A stretch of DNA of 64,000 bases from Guadua angustifolia (Eukaryota; Streptophyta; Magnoliopsida; Poales; Poaceae): assembly GCA_036346375.1 (NCBI GenBank), contig CM070510.1:64576376-64640375 (forward strand), given 5' to 3'. Below, piece after piece: positions 58,711 through 64,000 of the stretch. How positions within the stretch are numbered: position 1 is the stretch's first letter; every line of letters begins with the position of its first letter. The notes below the pieces were generated by a model. It saw only the letters and a list, made by a program, of their open reading frames with translations. It was not told the DNA's origin and did no database searches. The translations under genes and the position numbers were made by a program.

Positions 58711-61700
58711 TTAGGCGCCGGCGGAAAAATTATCGGCGATAAAGATACCGATAAACCCGATTTTCTGTTTATCGGTGGGGCCCGTAAAATTAGGTATCGG
58801 CCAAAAATTTGGATGTTTTTGAATTCGCGCCATCGGCCCAAAATTAGCGCCGCCGCCTGTTGCCCTCGTCTCTCTCTCTCTCTCTCTCCACGCTCGGCGC
58901 TCGGCCCTAAATTTTTTCCCCATCGCCTCGGCGTCTCTCTCAAATCCAGCGGTCGGCGCGGCTCAAATCCAGGCGGCCTTGGCTGCTGGCTCAAATCCGG
59001 GTGGCGCGACGAGTTGCGAGCTAAGCGCCGGCATGGGGCGTCGCAGCGAAGCGCGCAACGACTTCATCCGGTTTGTGAAGAGCTCTGCCGGCATTGCCGC
59101 TCCGTGCACGACCATTGCCCGCCGTCGACCACCGCAGCGCCTCGTCGATCCACGACCATCGCCAAGGTGCGCCAAGGTCCTCGCCAACATCCCTCTTCAT
59201 CGAAGTTTAAATCAAGTGTATGCATGTCTTGCTTTGTGATGATTGTGTTGAAGCATTGAGACTATGTGCGTGTTTGGAGGGCTGCGCTTGGTCCGCCGCC
59301 GCCTCCAAGTTGTCGGCGTCGTCGTTCGCCATCTGGAACACTTGCCTGTGTGCCCTGTGTGCGATGCTTACGATTCGATGATTCAATTAGTTCCAATAGG
59401 CAATAGTCCTAGATGCTTATTCCAAATGAACATTTGAAATTCGAGGAATTAACATTGAGGCTAGCAATGTTCTTTATACTTGAAATCTAAATCAATTCAA
59501 GTATGGCGCTTTATGAGGCGCCGGTGACACCCTTTACCTCACAAGGTTAGTTCTTTATACTTGAAGTTAGGTGTTAGTTTGAAACCGGAGGATATATTAC
59601 AGAGAAAAGCGGTAGTAGCATACGCCTAAGAGGAGTATATCAGTAAATACATATATACCAATACCATACGTACACTATCGATGTCGATATATGTTTAGTG
59701 TGTTTTTGAGCCTTGTCGCAAAGATCAATATGGCGAGATATTCCTTGTGCATCATTCGCACTAGATTAGATTGGATCAAATGTTCAACTCCACTACCATG
59801 TCTAAATTATTGGATATTTCAAGGTTTATTAGTAAGTGAACAGACATATGTCCCAACTGTTTATGATCAATGCATTTTTTTCCTTTTCTAGAGCGGTGAG
59901 GAGCTAATCTTGTGTCATTAGAACTAACCTTGTGAGGCTCTGTTACTAAATTGTGATATTCATTTGGTTTGAGATATTTCTTTTTATCTTGTGCAAAGAA
60001 TGAATCACATGGCGATTGAAGGTGAGGGAGATGATGCGCGTCCTAGAGTGAGTTCAATTGCAATTGTGACAGAGGAAGGGTGGATTGCCGTGGCAAAGGT
60101 AAGGGTGTCACCACCAAGATCGTCGAAGCGGCGTTCTTTGGTAGGAGCACGACAATGTAAAACGTTGAGGTGCTCACCCAAAATGGTAGGTATATGTTAG
60201 TGCACATTTATATATTGGTCAATCACAAAATGTCATTACTTGTTGAGGCGTGGTTAGTATGTACTCATGCACTTTTTTCTATATTGTGGTATTGTACTGT
60301 AGGGAGACGTGTGAAATTAACTGGAGCCATCGAGAACCCATGGAGCCATGGTGAGCCTTATGTGAATGGCTTTAGCTGCAATTATTGCACTAGTCGTGTT
60401 AAGGGTGGAGGTGTGACCCGTCTAAGGGAGCATTTGGGTGGATTGTCTGGGAATGTGGCTGCTTGCATTAATGTTCCGCTTAATGTTAAGTCATTAATGA
60501 GTGATGAAGCGGCAATCCGGAGAATAAGGAGGAAGCGAAACAAGGACCTTCGTCTCTATGTTGACAGGAGGTTATGGAAGCAAGCAGAGGTCTAGGGACT
60601 TTAAGTAGGGCAAGAATTCCTCCGGATGAAGCAGGCGGTAGAAATGGCATTGAGAGAGTCATTGAGGAATATGCCGTGGAGCGTGCCAATACTAGTGGTA
60701 GTATGTCCGCAAGTTGTTCACTAATCAACAAACCCCTTTGACATAGATCCGCACGTAGTAGGGCATAGTGCGACCTCGGTGGACATTATGCTTAGGGGAT
60801 AGCAAAGATAAGTTGGGGAAAGCTTTGGCGAAGTGGTTCCATGCCAATGACATTCCAGAAGGAAAGCGGATTGCCCATACTTTCGAAAGCGACCTTTAAG
60901 TTGGCCCAACAACTTGGAGAAGGAGTGCGCATCCCTATTGGAAGAGAAATAGATGGCCCATTGTTGGATATGAACTATGAAGAAATGGAGGCTCACATGG
61001 TTGAATTCAAGGATGGATGGAATGAATATGGTGTTACCGTCATGTGTGATTCATGGACGGTAAAAATTTGTATAATTGGGAAATTGATATTACATGCAAA
61101 TGTAGTTGCACACTTACTTTTGTTTTATATGCATGATTTACTGTGTCCAACCATGATGTGCATTATTAACTTTATGATCTTCGTAATGGACGTATGTTCT
61201 TCCACAAGTCTATAAATGCAACCGGTTGTGTCCAAAATGTAGATTTTCTTTATGATTGCATTAGAGAGGTGGTTGTTAAGGAGATTGGGGCTAAGGTGGT
61301 CATTGATTGTCACAGATAATGGGTCCAACTATAAGAAGGCATCTTGCGTGACTCATTGCTCAATATCCACACATTACTTGGCGTACAATGCGCTCATACT
61401 ATCAATTTGATGTTGAAGGACATAGGCGTTTTCCGAGGTCGTGATGTAGTGGACAATGCAAAAAGAATTTGTAGATTCTTTTATAACCATAACAGGTAAA
61501 TACTTGTATATTTGAGAAATTGATGTCGAGTACTTGTATATTTGTGTGTTGACTTTAGTTTTTTATTTGTAGGCTTCATGCTATGATGAGGGAGAAGATT
61601 GGTGGAGAGTTGATTCGGTGGAATGCCACCAGGTTTGGCACAGTATTCATCTTCCTTCAGAGTTTCTGGGATAGGCAGGATAAGTTTAAGGCATGGATGG

Positions 61701-63168
61701 TGTCTGATGAGTGGACCAACAGCGCATGGAGAGATGAAGAAGACCATGAATTCACGTACGATTGTTTGACAAATAGAAGATGGTGGAGTAAAATGGAATT
61801 GGTGTTGAAAGCTGTCACACCAATTTACTCTGTACTTCGCTATGCTGATCAACAGAGAAATGCAACTATAGCTGGATTTCTTCCAAAGACGGTGAAAGCC
61901 ATAGATGACATACGTGCTAATTTAAGTCATAAGGAAGATCTCCGTGATAGGGTACTGGAAGTAATCAACACGAGACTTCAATATATTCTCAATGAAACTC
62001 TCATTGTTGCAGGTAAGGGCTGAAATGAGAATTATTCAATTCATGTTCTTTTGTCATGCATTACCATTCCTAGCTGAATTTGCTTCTAATAGTACTGAAC
62101 TCGTTTCTTTCCCTAGCTGGTGCACTTGATCCTCAAGCACTATATAGGTCAAAGCTTGTCAAAAAACCCGCTTCTAGACATGCTGTAACATTGGCCCTCA
62201 AACAGCTTGCAAGCTCATCTTCAATGGCATCTGCTGCAATTGAGCAATTTGCTTTTTTTAGTGCAAAGAGAGGGTTATTTGCAGGAGAGGAGGCTCGACA
62301 GTCCGCACTTAATGACCGTATGAGTGCAGGTTTGTACTTGAACCTTGATTGTGTCTTTTTAATGGTGTCCTTGCAATTTTTATTACTTCTATTTGATGGT
62401 ACTTGTTCTGTCATTTGTTGTAGCTGATTGGTGGGATTCATATGGAGGAGAGCACAAAGAACTACAAAAGCTTGCACGCCGCATTGTTTCACAATGCCTG
62501 TCCTCCAGTGGGTGTGAGCGAAACTGGAGCACATTTGCTTTGGTCCATACCAAATTGAGAAATCGGTTGGGTTATGAGAAGCTCCACAAGTTGGTTTATG
62601 TCCACTACAATTTGAAGTTGCGCATCCAACATTTCCAAAATGACATGCGAAGCCTTCAAGAAATGCATGTCTCCCAAGATAAGGAGTTAGATCCATATAG
62701 CATCATGATGGATGTTGCTATGTATGATGAAGGTAACCCAATCATGGATTGGTTGTGCAACTCAAGGAGTGAGTCTACGCACATTCTTGATGAATATGAT
62801 GACAACGAGCCTGAATCCCCAATTCCAAGTAGAGTTCTCATAGAAGAGTTAGGAATGGATGGAGAAGAAGTGGCCGCATTTAAGAGGAAGCTTGATCTTG
62901 GTACAAGAGGTGGTAAGAAGAAACGGAAGGTAGGATTTGAGGAAGTTGAGGAAGGTACCGAGGATGATTTTGAGTCAGATTCTCCACAAGGTAGCCCAAC
63001 TTATGTTGAATCAGGGGATAGCAGTTCAGATGATGGCGAAGGTAGTGGTAAGTTTCACCTTTTGAATGAATTTTACAAACTCTTTGAGCAGACTATCATT
63101 TTCAATGTCATGTAACTTTCTTGAAAATCTTATATCGTCTTAAAGGTGATGGTGATCTTTGGTGGTGA
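58711..63168 (+). pseudogene. decayed hAT transposon (BED zinc finger, DUF659, hATC)
   Basis: Broken frames give, in order: a BED-type zinc finger (about 60303-60590; CNYC, then REHLGGLSGNVAAC); a region with at least two frameshifts and stops (60575-60860); DUF659 (60890-61060; REIDGPLLDMNYEEMEAHMV, VTVMCDSWT); a damaged segment to about 61500; the transposase core (61583-62013; LIRWNATRFGTVFIFLQSFW); and the hATC dimerisation region (62420-63050; ARRIVSQCLSSSGCERNWST). The hATC region runs into an acidic C-terminus and a stop at 63168. The CERNWS motif is intact. Because of the frameshifts it cannot encode a full transposase. A terminal region may begin near 58711 (TAGGCGCCGGCGG followed by 'attatcggcgat' palindromes). 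The right end is not found and may lie beyond the window. Confidence 0.85.
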
Positions 63169-64000
63169 ACGGAATGTGGTGGAGCTAGTGGTAGGGGAGC
63201 ATGCGGTGATGGAGCTAGTGGCAATGGATCCGTGATGGTAAGTTACAATGTGTGATGATCACCTTTAAGTCTGGTTTCTTCACTTTAACTTATGTTCGGT
63301 TTGATTTAGCTTGAGTCTATATGATATCGACTTTGATTTGGAAGCTAGCTTTAGTTTAGGTTGTGGGAATTCACCAATCTTTAGTAAGACGTGTCTATCT
63401 TAATTTTAGTTTCAAACTACGACATATTCATGTGCGTTATTATGTTTTCTTCCTCTTGTTGATTGTGTGGGGATTGTTGTATGGCTATGCATTAATCAAT
63501 CAACAAGCTTTTTGTCGCTAGCATAATGAAACAAGTGACAAGGCAAACTTATCTGTGAAATGTAGGTGCTAGGCGTGAGCAACCACCACAAAGCCCCAAT
63601 CCGTCCAAGATCAACAAGGCAAAGAAAGTCTCCGTCAAGGGCCTCTACTTTAAGGTTAGACAAACCTCTTACCCTTGTATATAAACATTGAATTGTAATT
63701 TAACGATGAATTTGAGCATATGTCAACATTCACAAAGTGATCCAAGCCTCCAAGGACTATGGATGGATTTAGTTATCAGATTTTGAGCACATGTCATTGC
63801 CCCATTTTGGACTTTTGGTTCATGTGCTTGTATGTGGTACTAACTATGGAGTATGGGTTGATGTCTAGCTATGTTGTGCTTGTAATATTTGAGACTATGG
63901 ACTTATGTCTATGTTGTGTATTTTCGTTCAAACTTGTAATATTTGGGACTATGGATTGATGCCAATGTTTGAACTATTGTCCTTCAAACATATAGTATTT
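63169..64000. other. hAT 3' flank, no gene
   Basis: Non-coding, T/G-rich sequence with the repeated phrase 'gtaatatttg(a/g)gactatgga' (about 63870-63890 and 63936-63957). It is probably the 3'UTR and subterminal part of the hAT element, cut by the window edge. Confidence 0.4.

Overview
The window is nuclear genomic DNA from a grass (Poaceae, probably panicoid). Evidence: intron-rich genes with GT/AG junctions, third-position-GC-rich first exons with AT-rich introns, many Tourist-like, hAT-like and Mutator-like MITEs, a decayed L1-type LINE and a decayed hAT transposon. No bacterial, viral or organellar genes were seen.

Layout. 1-14 kb is gene-free: a 150-bp tandem duplication, a hAT MITE, Tourist-like MITEs, a LINE 3' tail, a 2.9-kb A/T-rich tandem array (6.3-9.25 kb), a segmental direct repeat with a MITE in one copy, and a 5'-truncated LINE. 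14.5-18.4 kb (+) holds a PHR1-like MYB-CC transcription factor with a 5'UTR intron. 19.5-24.1 kb (+) holds a hAT-derived, probably domesticated, DUF659 protein. 26.7-29.7 kb (+) holds a MIP1-leucine-zipper/DUF547 protein. 30.6-31.2 kb (-) holds a 113-aa conserved cysteine-containing secreted or membrane protein. 32.6-39.0 kb (+) holds a CCCH/FG nucleoporin (NUP42/CG1-like), interrupted by two intronic transposon insertions and an apparent 1-nt frameshift. 43.2-45.0 kb (+) holds a single-exon leucine-rich-repeat extensin. 45.3-47.5 kb is a MITE cluster, including a nested pair. 48.0-52.2 kb (-) is the 12-exon delta-aminolevulinate dehydratase gene (HEMB), with a near-perfect hairpin MITE in its last intron. 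53.7-57.9 kb (-) is the 13-exon HCF173 gene for photosystem II biogenesis. 58.7-63.2 kb (+) is a decayed hAT transposon.

How the genes relate. HEMB makes porphobilinogen for chlorophyll and haem, and HCF173 promotes psbA mRNA translation. Two chloroplast-biogenesis genes therefore sit next to each other on one strand, though each should have its own promoter. The PHR-like factor would act in phosphate-starvation signalling. The NUP42-like protein would act at the nuclear pore in mRNA export, and the LRX protein in the cell wall. Exon junctions were placed by hand from GT/AG sites and phase continuity: HEMB, HCF173, PHR-like and DUF547 each gave one uninterrupted frame. Family assignments rest on recognised protein motifs, not on a search.
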